Position numbers and translations under genes: made by a program. From Desulforapulum sp034007745 (lineage in GTDB: Bacteria > Desulfobacterota > Desulfobacteria > Desulfobacterales > Desulfobacteraceae), in NCBI GenBank assembly GCA_034007745.1, contig JAVEQI010000017.1:1-61298 (forward strand): 61,298 nt of DNA, written 5' to 3'. Below, piece by piece: positions 17,255-24,909 of the stretch. Position 1 is the first letter of the stretch; every line of letters starts with the position of its first letter. The notes beneath the pieces were generated by a model that did not search any database, was not told the DNA's origin, and saw only the letters and a program-made list of their open reading frames with translations.

Positions 17255-18295
17255 TTATCCGGTGAAGCGTTGATCAGCCAAGATTGCGCAAAGCCCCTGT
17301 TCGAGAGTCTCAATACATTTTTTTTCGGTTATTCCGAGTCGTTGACGATTGCTGATGTCCACTACGTTGTCTTTTATTTCTGTCTTTTCCCCGTGGGTGC
17401 CTCGGATCTGGAGCTGATATTTGTCGGCTGTTTCGGTGATCTCTTTTTCCCAGGTTTTAAAGCCGGGCAGACAAATGTGAACGCCGGCCCTCATCCCCGT
17501 GCCAAGGTTGGATGGGCAAGATGTGAGGTATCCAAGAAGGGGGTCTCTGGCAAATTTTAAATTCTGTTCAAGGTGGGCCATGGCCCGTGCAAGGCGGTTG
17601 TAAGTCTTTGTTATGCCGACCGTTGTCCGGGGCGTGCCGGTCCTGTCCAGGGAAATTATTCTTAGGTGGTCCTCCTCATTGATCCAGACGGCAAATCGAT
17701 GGTCGTCGGATATAAATATTCCCCTTGAGGCTGGCCAGTTCCTGTTGATTCCTGCGGCCTCCATAAATCTGTCTCCACGACCAAATAGCAGGTGCTCTGC
17801 GGCAAGGGTAACCCTTTGGGATTTGGTTAATTCACCAAGGGGTATATAGCTTCCCTTGAGGTCGCCTTTTAGCTTTAACAGTGCGTTTACCGCAAGCTCT
17901 TCAACCCCTGCACGATCCATATCATCCATGAGCGTTGGGAATGCAAAGCGTTTAAGGTTCCTTGCAATGCGGATTCTGTAGGAGACAATTGCGTGGTTCA
18001 ATGTAGCAGTTGGACGATCATCCATGGGGTTAAGGTCCGATGGATGTATCTGGTCAATTGAAATCTTGTGGTAGGTCTCAATGACGGGTTTGAAGATTTT
18101 AAAAAAAAGCCTGTAGGATTCGGCATCACCGGCATAGATTCCGATGGTTGAATCTGGGTTTTTAAGACCGGATTCAATAGCCTGGTTCAGTGAGAATCCG
18201 GTTTTTGTCTGTAAGTATTTTAGCTCGTTGAATATTTCAGGGGTTAGATACCGGTTCAAAAGGGACGTGTTTGCCTGGGCTGGAAAAGAGGACAT
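17255..18295 (-). CDS. Phosphagen (guanidino) kinase, arginine kinase-like
   Basis: A 346-residue full-length ATP:guanidino phosphotransferase, not the shorter protein-arginine kinase McsB. The N-terminal domain (RYLTPEIFNEL, then GIYAGDAESY at 52-61) and the catalytic core are present: NEEDHLRIIS at 206-215 with the guanidine-binding Glu, CPSNLGTGMRAGVH at 260-273 with the reactive Cys260, and RGTHGEKTE from 298, the loop that in arginine kinases carries the second substrate Glu. The frame opens at a TTG at 18373, but ATG 18295, with AAAGGTG upstream, is preferred because family homology starts there. It would buffer ATP as phosphoarginine or a related phosphagen. Bacterial arginine kinases are characterised from Desulfotalea and Myxococcus. 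The preceding Cys-rich gene ends 16 bp upstream. Confidence 0.92.
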   Translation of the reverse strand: MSSFPAQANTSLLNRYLTPEIFNELKYLQTKTGFSLNQAIESGLKNPDSTIGIYAGDAESYRLFFKIFKPVIETYHKISIDQIHPSDLNPMDDRPTATLNHAIVSYRIRIARNLKRFAFPTLMDDMDRAGVEELAVNALLKLKGDLKGSYIPLGELTKSQRVTLAAEHLLFGRGDRFMEAAGINRNWPASRGIFISDDHRFAVWINEEDHLRIISLDRTGTPRTTVGITKTYNRLARAMAHLEQNLKFARDPLLGYLTSCPSNLGTGMRAGVHICLPGFKTWEKEITETADKYQLQIRGTHGEKTEIKDNVVDISNRQRLGITEKKCIETLEQGLCAILADQRFTG

Positions 18296-18311
18296 TATTT
18301 GTACACACCTT

Positions 18312-18497
18312 TTAACGGAAGGTAGATCTCTGGCAGGAGATTCCACGGGCGAGAAGGGTTCGCAACTTGTCAAGCAGCTTACAATCCTCCTGGCATTCCG
18401 GAAGGTTTTTGCTTTTCTTGCAGGTCAGACAGGGGCTTTGTTGGATGTATCCCAGTTCAAAGTCAAAAACATTCCTTTTTTTGGGGTCATCGTTCAT
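18312..18497 (-). CDS. Small Cys-rich protein, unknown function
   Basis: A 61-residue product (MNDDPKKRNVFDFELGYI...) with an AAGGA site 9 bp before its ATG and a stop 16 bp upstream of the phosphagen kinase start. Six cysteines include CLTC (with CKK following), CQEDC and a C-terminal SC, enough for a zinc or Fe-S site. The middle is charged and probably helical. No family is recognised. The layout, a small metal-binding-type protein directly ahead of a guanidino kinase, recalls McsA-McsB, but no sequence relation to McsA is visible. Support comes from spacing, ribosome site and composition. Confidence 0.62.
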   Translation of the reverse strand: MNDDPKKRNVFDFELGYIQQSPCLTCKKSKNLPECQEDCKLLDKLRTLLARGISCQRSTFR

Positions 18498-18783
18498 TGG
18501 ATTTCATCCTTAAATTAAGCATATTTTTTCTCTTTAATGCGTCTGAAACATATCAGTTTTCCCATTAGTCTGTCAATAATTCAAAAGTGGCACCAGCGAT
18601 TCTTCTTGAGGATAACCGACCACGTTATTGTCATTCTCTGGTATTAGACGGGTCGACCGGTGTGGCGGCCAGTTTTTTGTTGTTACTAAACAAAAAGAGT
18701 GATAGGTGTTCTATTAAAATATCGTTATTCTTGGTTTAGAACCTAAAACCTGATCATCATCTAAGAGATGCAAGAGGGTTTCA

Positions 18784-19398
18784 ATGAGCACAGAATCCAG
18801 GTTTGCAGAACTAAAGGAGAGGGAGCGGGCAGCCAGAAGGCAGATCATTATTGAATCTGCCCTGGCTCTTTTTGTAAAAAAACCGTTTTACGAAGTTGGA
18901 ATGCGGGATGTGGCTGATGGGGCGGGTGTTTCTCCGGCAACCCTTTATCGATATTTCCCAAGCCAGGAAAGCCTTTTTATCGAGGCTTTTCTCCAGGATA
19001 TATCCTCGGTCAGCAGCCAGTTCAAGGCCCTGGTAAAGGGGGATAAACCCGTAACCATAGAAGATTTTGCAGTAATGTTTGTGGAGCATCTTTTTGAGAA
19101 CGAATCAACCTTTCAAATGATGACCTATCTTATGCTCAAGGATAACCTTGCAAACCCTGCCATGGGCAAGTTTGACTCGGTAACCAAGATTTTTTTTGAC
19201 GGTTTTGCCGATTTCCTTGTGCGTCTTGGGGTAAAGGAAAATGCAAGGATTTATTCCCAATGTTTTGTTGCCTCCATAACCGGCATTATCATGACCTTTA
19301 GAAATCATCCCTTCAAGAAAAAAGATTTAATCCGGGAGCATATCATCAAGCTGACAAGAATTACGGCTAATCTTTATACCCGTCAGCTTCTGGGGTAA
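18784..19398 (+). CDS. TetR/AcrR family transcriptional regulator
   Basis: A 204-residue repressor-type protein. The N-terminal helix-turn-helix runs from ARRQIIIESALALF through VSPATLYRYFPSQESLF (about 17-62); the C-terminal ligand-binding domain is unassigned. No efflux or lipid gene is adjacent, so the target is unknown; the 286-bp region upstream presumably holds an autoregulatory operator. The first half of the Bat operon lies 208 bp downstream behind its own promoter. Confidence 0.88.
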   Translation: MSTESRFAELKERERAARRQIIIESALALFVKKPFYEVGMRDVADGAGVSPATLYRYFPSQESLFIEAFLQDISSVSSQFKALVKGDKPVTIEDFAVMFVEHLFENESTFQMMTYLMLKDNLANPAMGKFDSVTKIFFDGFADFLVRLGVKENARIYSQCFVASITGIIMTFRNHPFKKKDLIREHIIKLTRITANLYTRQLLG

Positions 19399-19519
19399 AG
19401 CGGGAAAAAAAGGTTGCCAGGAGAAAAGCATCCTTTAAAGACAATCCACCCAAGGAGAATTCTTGTCCTAGCCCCGGATCGATCGGCAGTGGTGTAAGGC
19501 AGGGGCGTTTTAAACTTCC

Positions 19520-19547
19520 TTGACACCTGTAGAACCGTTGATATATT
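19520..19547 (+). promoter_or_regulatory. Candidate sigma-70 promoter of the MoxR/Bat operon
   Basis: TTGACA (19520-19525), 16-bp spacer, TATATT (19542-19547), in an AT-rich stretch 60-90 bp before the moxR start. Confidence 0.5.
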
Positions 19548-19606
19548 TATATTTTTAAAAATTACAAAGCAGGGAAAACTGCCTATATCATCAGGGATTG
19601 TGGAGT

Positions 19607-20581
19607 ATGGAACGTCTTAACAACGAGATTCAAGAGCAGCATTTATACATCAATCGAATACGACAGGAGATGGCAAAAAAAATCGTTGGCCAGACCGAAC
19701 TTGTGGACGGGCTTCTGGCGGGGATTTTATCTAACGGCCATATCCTCATCGAGGGAGTTCCGGGCCTTGCCAAGACAAGTGCGGTAAAGGCCCTTGCCTC
19801 AACCATCCAGGCCCAGTTCAAACGCATCCAGTTTACGCCGGATCTTTTGCCGGCAGACCTCATCGGTACGGAGATTTACAGACCTAAAACCGGAGACTTT
19901 GTCACGAGAAAGGGTCCTCTCTTTAACAACATCATCCTTGCGGATGAGATCAACAGGGCGCCCTCAAAGGTTCAGTCAGCCCTTTTAGAGGCCATGCAGG
20001 AAAATCAGGTCACCATTGGGGACATCACCTACATGCTCCCCAGGCCTTTTCTGGTTCTTGCCACCCAGAACCCCATTGAGCAGGAGGGGACATATCAGCT
20101 TCCAGAAGCCCAGGTGGACAGGTTCATGCTTAAAATTATAATCAACTATCCAGACAGGAACCAGGAGCTTGAGATCCTTAACAAATCGGGCTTTATGGAG
20201 GAAGATTCGGTTGAGGCGGTAATGGATCCGGCCCGCATCAAACTTATGGCGGATCTGGTAAGGCAGATATACGTTGATGATAAGCTTAAAGAGTATATCG
20301 TCGATCTTGTTCTTGCCACGAGAGAGCCTAAAAAATACGGGATGAGTATAGGCGATTACGTTGAATTCGGAGCATCCCCCAGGGCCACTATTTTTCTGGC
20401 CCAGGCAGCAAGGGTAAGGGCCTTTCTCCAGGGGAGGAGCTATGTGACTCCCCAGGATATCAAGATCGCAGCTCCCGACGTTCTTCGCCACAGGATCATT
20501 CTTTCATTTGAGGCCGAGGCCGAGGATGTCACAACCGATGAAATCATAAAGACGGTCTTTGATTTTGTTGAGGTTCCGTAA
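19607..20581 (+). CDS. moxR: MoxR-family AAA+ ATPase
   Basis: A 324-residue AAA+ chaperone. GVPGLAKTSAVKAL is Walker A, LADEINRAPSKVQSALLEAM the Walker B/sensor segment, and TQNPIEQEGTYQLPEAQVDRF is diagnostic of MoxR. ATG 19607 is chosen over the in-frame TTG at 19598, which leaves no room for a ribosome site. It heads a six-gene run moxR-DUF58-DUF4381-batA-batBC-batDE. MoxR ATPases act with VWA proteins, probably to mature or insert metal in envelope complexes. Confidence 0.92.
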   Translation: MERLNNEIQEQHLYINRIRQEMAKKIVGQTELVDGLLAGILSNGHILIEGVPGLAKTSAVKALASTIQAQFKRIQFTPDLLPADLIGTEIYRPKTGDFVTRKGPLFNNIILADEINRAPSKVQSALLEAMQENQVTIGDITYMLPRPFLVLATQNPIEQEGTYQLPEAQVDRFMLKIIINYPDRNQELEILNKSGFMEEDSVEAVMDPARIKLMADLVRQIYVDDKLKEYIVDLVLATREPKKYGMSIGDYVEFGASPRATIFLAQAARVRAFLQGRSYVTPQDIKIAAPDVLRHRIILSFEAEAEDVTTDEIIKTVFDFVEVP

Positions 20582-20587
20582 GTTTCC

Positions 20588-21466
20588 ATGATTCCAGGTG
20601 AGATAATAAAAAAGATACGTCGGATTCACATCAAGAGTCGACGTTCGGTGAATACGGCCATGGCCGGCCAGTATAGATCGGTTTTTCGGGGTTCGGGCAT
20701 GGAATTTGAGGAGGTGAGGGAGTACACACCCGGGGATGAGATAAAATCCATTGACTGGAAGGTCTCTGCAAGGCTCGGACGTCCGTTTATCAAGCTTTAC
20801 AGGGAAGAGCGTGAGAGTGTTGTGATGCTTCTCATTGACATGAGCGCCTCCCAGGGGTTTGGAACTTTTTTCGGCCTCAAGCTTGAAAAGGCCGCAGAGG
20901 CGGCCTCGGTTCTTGCCTTTTCTGCGATCAAGAACAACGACCGGGTGGGTGTTATTTTTTTTACAGACCGGGTTGAAAAGTACATTCCGCCCCAAAAGGG
21001 GACCGGCCATGTGTGGCGGCTGATCAAGGAGATCTTCACCTTTGTGCCAGAGGGCCGAGGGACAGACATTTCTTCGGCCCTGGATTTTTTCTCCAAAGTG
21101 GCAAGAAAAAGAACCACAGCCTTCATGATCTCGGATTTTCTTGACACTGGTTTTGATCGGAGCCTCAGACGGGCTGCCCGGCGCCACGAGCTGATTTCAA
21201 TTCTCCTGTTTGATGACGGTGACTTTGAGCTGCCTTCCCGGGGAATCGTGACCCTGGCCTGTCTCGAAACCGGCAGGACAGTTCTTGTTGACGCGTTTGA
21301 TAAAAAGACCAGGAACGCCTACAGGGAGCAGCGGCTTGCCATCCATGGGCGCAGCGTTGATAATCTCAGGCGGATCAAGGTTGACTGTATTGAGCTTAAA
21401 ACCGATGCATCCGTGTCAGACACCCTTCAGCTCTACTTCAGGCGCAGGGAACGGAGAATGCGATAG
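20588..21466 (+). CDS. DUF58 domain protein (Bat operon)
   Basis: A 292-residue protein carrying the DUF58 signature FRGSGMEFEEVREYTPGDEI followed by IDWKVSARLGRPFIKLYREE. The second half has a VWA-like fold with LIDMSASQ in the MIDAS position, where one Ser of DxSxS is kept. No membrane segment is seen. It lies 6 bp after moxR and abuts the next gene. The MoxR-DUF58-VWA set is conserved, with a proposed role in assembly or stress protection of periplasmic enzymes; the molecular activity is not known. Confidence 0.87.
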   Translation: MIPGEIIKKIRRIHIKSRRSVNTAMAGQYRSVFRGSGMEFEEVREYTPGDEIKSIDWKVSARLGRPFIKLYREERESVVMLLIDMSASQGFGTFFGLKLEKAAEAASVLAFSAIKNNDRVGVIFFTDRVEKYIPPQKGTGHVWRLIKEIFTFVPEGRGTDISSALDFFSKVARKRTTAFMISDFLDTGFDRSLRRAARRHELISILLFDDGDFELPSRGIVTLACLETGRTVLVDAFDKKTRNAYREQRLAIHGRSVDNLRRIKVDCIELKTDASVSDTLQLYFRRRERRMR

Positions 21467-22054
21467 ATGCAGGATATCCACGATATACGGCCCCCGGTTC
21501 AGGTGGGGATGGACCCTGCACTCTTAAAAGCCGCACTGATTGTCCTTGCCCTTGTGGTGCTGGCGGCTGTCATTTTTTTTGCCCTGCGCTATTTCCGGTG
21601 TAAAAGGTCGACGCTGAAATCAAACTTTCCCATGCTTCCCCCGCCCCTGCCTCCCCTTGAAGCGGCCCTCAACGAGTTGAATCTCCTGGACGATCTTATG
21701 GCGGCAGAGCCAAGGCTTTTTTATTTCCGGCTGACTGAAATAATCAAACGGTTCCTTGGCAAAACATTTAACTTCAAGGCCCCTGAAATGAACACACAGG
21801 AGCTGATTCCAGCTCTCAAGGTTCTAATTGAACTTGACAGGGAACTGTTCGCCGATATGCGTGGATTTCTGCTCTTTTCAGACAGGATCAAGTACGCAGG
21901 AGAGGCGCCTTCATCCTCTGTCATGGAGGTTCATCTGTCCTTTGCCAGATCCTTTGTCACCCTTGTAGATCAAAATCTGTCCGGTGAAAACGGTGAGGAA
22001 CAGAACAGGGAAAAGGGGAATCATAATAAAATGAAAGGGGAGGACCATGTTTAA
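21467..22054 (+). CDS. DUF4381-like membrane protein
   Basis: A 195-residue protein with one N-terminal membrane helix (about 19-42, ALIVLALVVLAAVIFFAL), a Pro-rich linker (PMLPPPLPPLE) and a helical cytoplasmic domain. It resembles DUF4381, the usual companion between DUF58 and BatA genes. Charged and Asn/Gln-rich residues close the C-terminus. It starts at the DUF58 stop and overlaps batA by 8 bp, so coupled expression is evident. Confidence 0.75.
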   Translation: MQDIHDIRPPVQVGMDPALLKAALIVLALVVLAAVIFFALRYFRCKRSTLKSNFPMLPPPLPPLEAALNELNLLDDLMAAEPRLFYFRLTEIIKRFLGKTFNFKAPEMNTQELIPALKVLIELDRELFADMRGFLLFSDRIKYAGEAPSSSVMEVHLSFARSFVTLVDQNLSGENGEEQNREKGNHNKMKGEDHV

Positions 22055-23045
22055 GTTCGCCTCTCCGGGGTTTCTTACCCTGCTGCTCTTTATCCCTCTG
22101 GTTGTTCTTTTCCGGGCAGAACGATCGAGGCCGGCCGCTGTCAATAGTTCTGATCTAACCATGCTGAAGCCGCCCCCAACGACCCCGTTCCTGATCCTTT
22201 CAAGGGCGTTGCCCCTTGTGAAGTACTCTGCCCTCATCCTTTTGATCATTGCCTTGGCAAGGCCCCAGTTTGGAACAAGAAGCATGAACGTCAAGACCGA
22301 TGGTATAAACATCATCCTTGCCCTGGATCTTTCCGGGAGCATGGCGGCCCTTGATTTCAAGCTTGAAGGATCCATTGTCAACCGCCTTGATGCGGTCAAG
22401 AGTGTCATAAAAGATTTTGTCATGGGGCGCAGCAATGACAGGATCGGCATGGTGGTGTTTGGATCGGAAGCATTTACCCAGCTGCCCCTGACCCGGGATT
22501 ACGATACCCTCGCCTTTGTTCTGTCACGCCTCACCATCGGTGCGGCAGGGCCGCAGACGGCCATTGGAGATGCCATTGGTATCTCCCTTAAACGTCTCGA
22601 GGACGTTGAGAGTAAATCCAACGTTGTGATTCTGCTCACCGACGGTAAGAGCAACAGCGGTGAGATCACCCCGGAGGCTGCCTCACAGATTGCACGGGCC
22701 AGGGGGGTGAAGATCTATACAATCGGGGTTGGACAGAAGGGCAAGGCCCCGTTTCTTGTGAACGACCCTCTGTTTGGTGAGCGTTATGTCTACCAGATGG
22801 TGGATATGGATTATGATGCATTAAGGGAGATTTCCGCCATGACCGGGGGAGAGTTCTTTGAAGCCCGGGACACCGATTCCCTGAAACAAATCTATCGGAT
22901 GATAGATTCCCTTGAAAAAACTGAGGTTGAGGTCAAGGCCTTTGCCGAGTATGATGACCTCTACCTCTGGTTTGCAGGGACGGCCCTTGCACTGCTCTCC
23001 CTATTAATTGTTCTTTCAAATACCAGACTTTTGAGGATTCCCTGA
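22047..23045 (+). CDS. batA: BatA-like VWA-domain membrane protein
   Basis: A 332-residue protein with two N-terminal membrane helices, a VWA domain with an intact MIDAS (ALDLSGSM, later LLTDGKSN) and a C-terminal helix (LYLWFAGTALALLSLLIVL). Topology places the VWA domain on one face of the inner membrane, in homologues the periplasmic side. GGGGAGG precedes the ATG. First of two tandem VWA genes. Confidence 0.9.
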   Translation: MFKFASPGFLTLLLFIPLVVLFRAERSRPAAVNSSDLTMLKPPPTTPFLILSRALPLVKYSALILLIIALARPQFGTRSMNVKTDGINIILALDLSGSMAALDFKLEGSIVNRLDAVKSVIKDFVMGRSNDRIGMVVFGSEAFTQLPLTRDYDTLAFVLSRLTIGAAGPQTAIGDAIGISLKRLEDVESKSNVVILLTDGKSNSGEITPEAASQIARARGVKIYTIGVGQKGKAPFLVNDPLFGERYVYQMVDMDYDALREISAMTGGEFFEARDTDSLKQIYRMIDSLEKTEVEVKAFAEYDDLYLWFAGTALALLSLLIVLSNTRLLRIP

Positions 23046-23054
23046 GATTTAACG

Positions 23055-24893
23055 ATGAAGCTTTCAAATCCCCATATGCTCTATCTTGTCTGGGTCGTGG
23101 TTCTGCTTGTGGGAGTCATGATTTACGGCAACCTTAAAAGGACCGGAATTCTGGCCGGGTTTGCAGCCTCAAAGGCCCTTGAAATAATCGTTCCAGGCAT
23201 AAATCCGAAACTCAGGTGGGCAAGGGTGTTTTTAATCAGTCTGGCCCTTTTCTGCCTTGTTGGAGCCATGGCAGGTCCCCTTGCAGGGTTTAGATGGCAG
23301 ACGGTGGAACAAAAAGGGGTGGACCTGATGGTCTGCATTGACTGTTCAAGGAGTATGCTTGCCCAGGATATCAAACCCACCCGTCTTGAACGGGCCAAAC
23401 GGGAGGTCATGGACCTCATGGGCATGATTCAATCTGACAGGGCAGGACTTGTAGCTTTTGCCGGCAAAGCCATCCTCCAATGCCCCCTGACCCTAGATCA
23501 TGGGGCTTTTAATATTTTTTTAAACGTCCTTGACCCGGATTATCTTCCCGTGGGCGGTACCGATCTAGGTGGCGCCATTAAAACCGCCCTTGCAGGGTTT
23601 GAACAGGGGGTTGATTCGGAAAAGGCGATTATCCTTATCACCGACGGAGAGATCACCACGGGTGATGCCTTTGAAATGGCAAAAAAGGCGGCGGCCCAGG
23701 GTGTTAAAATTTTCTGCATGGGTGTTGGAAGTCCCGAGGGTGCACCGATTTCAGACAGTGACGGCGGATTTAAAAAGGATGAATCAGGCAAGATCATCAT
23801 CTCCCGGGTGGATGAGCCCGGGCTCGAAAAATTAGCAGCCATGACCGGAGGCGTTTATGTTCGGTCTGTCCCGGGTGACATGGATATTGACAGAATCTAT
23901 AATCAGGAAATCCAGGGGGGAATGGAGAAAAAGACCCTCAAGAGCGGCAGGCAAAAGGTGTGGTATAACCGTTACCAATGGCTCCTCCTTCCAGGGATTA
24001 TACTCCTGATGATTGAGATGATGCTCGACCGCAACCCCAGGGGGATTTTCTTTTCTATTCTGCTTGTGCTGCCTCTTTTAACCCTGAGCCCCGGAGTTTG
24101 TGAGGCCCATGTTTCGTCAAGCGTTAAAAAGGGTATTCAAGCCTATGAGTCCGGTGATTATGAAGGTGCGGAAAAACATTTCATAGATGCCCAGCTGGAC
24201 AGGCCGGAGATGGATGAACTCTACTACAACATAGGTGGCGCAGCCTATAAAAAGGGGGACTTTGATGCCGCTGTCAAGAATTTTACAAGGGCGAGACAGA
24301 GCGCTGATCCAGATCTCAAATCCAAGGCTATTTATAATCTCGGCAATGCCCTGTATCGTTTGGGTGATTTGAAAAGTTCCCTTGATGCATATGAGGAAAT
24401 TGTAGAGCTTATGCCCGAAGACAAAGAGGCAAGGGAGAATCTTGAGTTTGTAAAGAAAAAACTTGAAGAGCAGGAGAAACAGGAGCAGGAGCAGGAAAAA
24501 CAGAAGCAAGACCAGAAGAAAAATGATCAGGAGGAACAGGACCAGCAAGGCCAGGAGAATCAGAACAAGGAGGAGGGCCAGAACAAGGAGGAAGGCCAGA
24601 ACCACGATTCGGAAGATAAAAAAAATCAGAACATAAATAAGGAAAACAAGGAGTCCCAGCCTCAAGATCAGCAGAATGAAAATCAAGATCAGGAAACCCA
24701 GCAAAATAACGAGCAGGAGAATAATGAGCAGGGGAGCGATCTCCAGGAGAATCAGGGCCAGGCAAATAAAGATGAAACTCCTGAACAAAACGGCAAGGGT
24801 TTCAATGACCCCATGCTGAACCGCCTCAAGGATAAACCGGGACGGGCCATGATGCCGGCTTACGGCAAAGGTAAGGTTCTCAAGGACTGGTAA
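23055..24893 (+). CDS. BatB-BatC fusion: VWA domain, TPRs and Gln/Glu/Asn-rich tail
   Basis: A 612-residue fusion. Residues about 5-80 hold two membrane helices. A VWA domain with MIDAS CIDCSRSM follows to about 290, then two further hydrophobic segments (LLLPGIILLMIEMML and FFSILLVLPLLTL). Next come TPR repeats (about 355-475: ESGDYEGAEKHF, KKGDFDAAVKNF, RLGDLKSSLDAY). The last ~140 residues are a low-complexity E/Q/N/K-rich tail with a tandem NKEEGQ repeat, ending in a conserved-looking GRAMMPAYGKGKVLKDW. In Bacteroides BatB and BatC are separate; fusion is common in proteobacteria. The tail has coiled or disordered character. Confidence 0.88.
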   Translation: MKLSNPHMLYLVWVVVLLVGVMIYGNLKRTGILAGFAASKALEIIVPGINPKLRWARVFLISLALFCLVGAMAGPLAGFRWQTVEQKGVDLMVCIDCSRSMLAQDIKPTRLERAKREVMDLMGMIQSDRAGLVAFAGKAILQCPLTLDHGAFNIFLNVLDPDYLPVGGTDLGGAIKTALAGFEQGVDSEKAIILITDGEITTGDAFEMAKKAAAQGVKIFCMGVGSPEGAPISDSDGGFKKDESGKIIISRVDEPGLEKLAAMTGGVYVRSVPGDMDIDRIYNQEIQGGMEKKTLKSGRQKVWYNRYQWLLLPGIILLMIEMMLDRNPRGIFFSILLVLPLLTLSPGVCEAHVSSSVKKGIQAYESGDYEGAEKHFIDAQLDRPEMDELYYNIGGAAYKKGDFDAAVKNFTRARQSADPDLKSKAIYNLGNALYRLGDLKSSLDAYEEIVELMPEDKEARENLEFVKKKLEEQEKQEQEQEKQKQDQKKNDQEEQDQQGQENQNKEEGQNKEEGQNHDSEDKKNQNINKENKESQPQDQQNENQDQETQQNNEQENNEQGSDLQENQGQANKDETPEQNGKGFNDPMLNRLKDKPGRAMMPAYGKGKVLKDW

Positions 24894-24909
24894 ACAAGGA
24901 TTGTATGGA

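Noticed and set aside
17255..18373. Assignment of the kinase as McsB protein-arginine kinase
   Set aside because: McsB lacks the N-terminal phosphagen-kinase domain and the RGTHGE specificity loop seen here; no ctsR or clpC is nearby.
24117..24788. 223-residue, very hydrophobic frame on the minus strand
   Set aside because: It is the exact complement of the Gln/Glu/Asn-rich TPR and tail of BatBC; the Leu/Ile-rich product follows from that codon bias, and there is no ribosome site.
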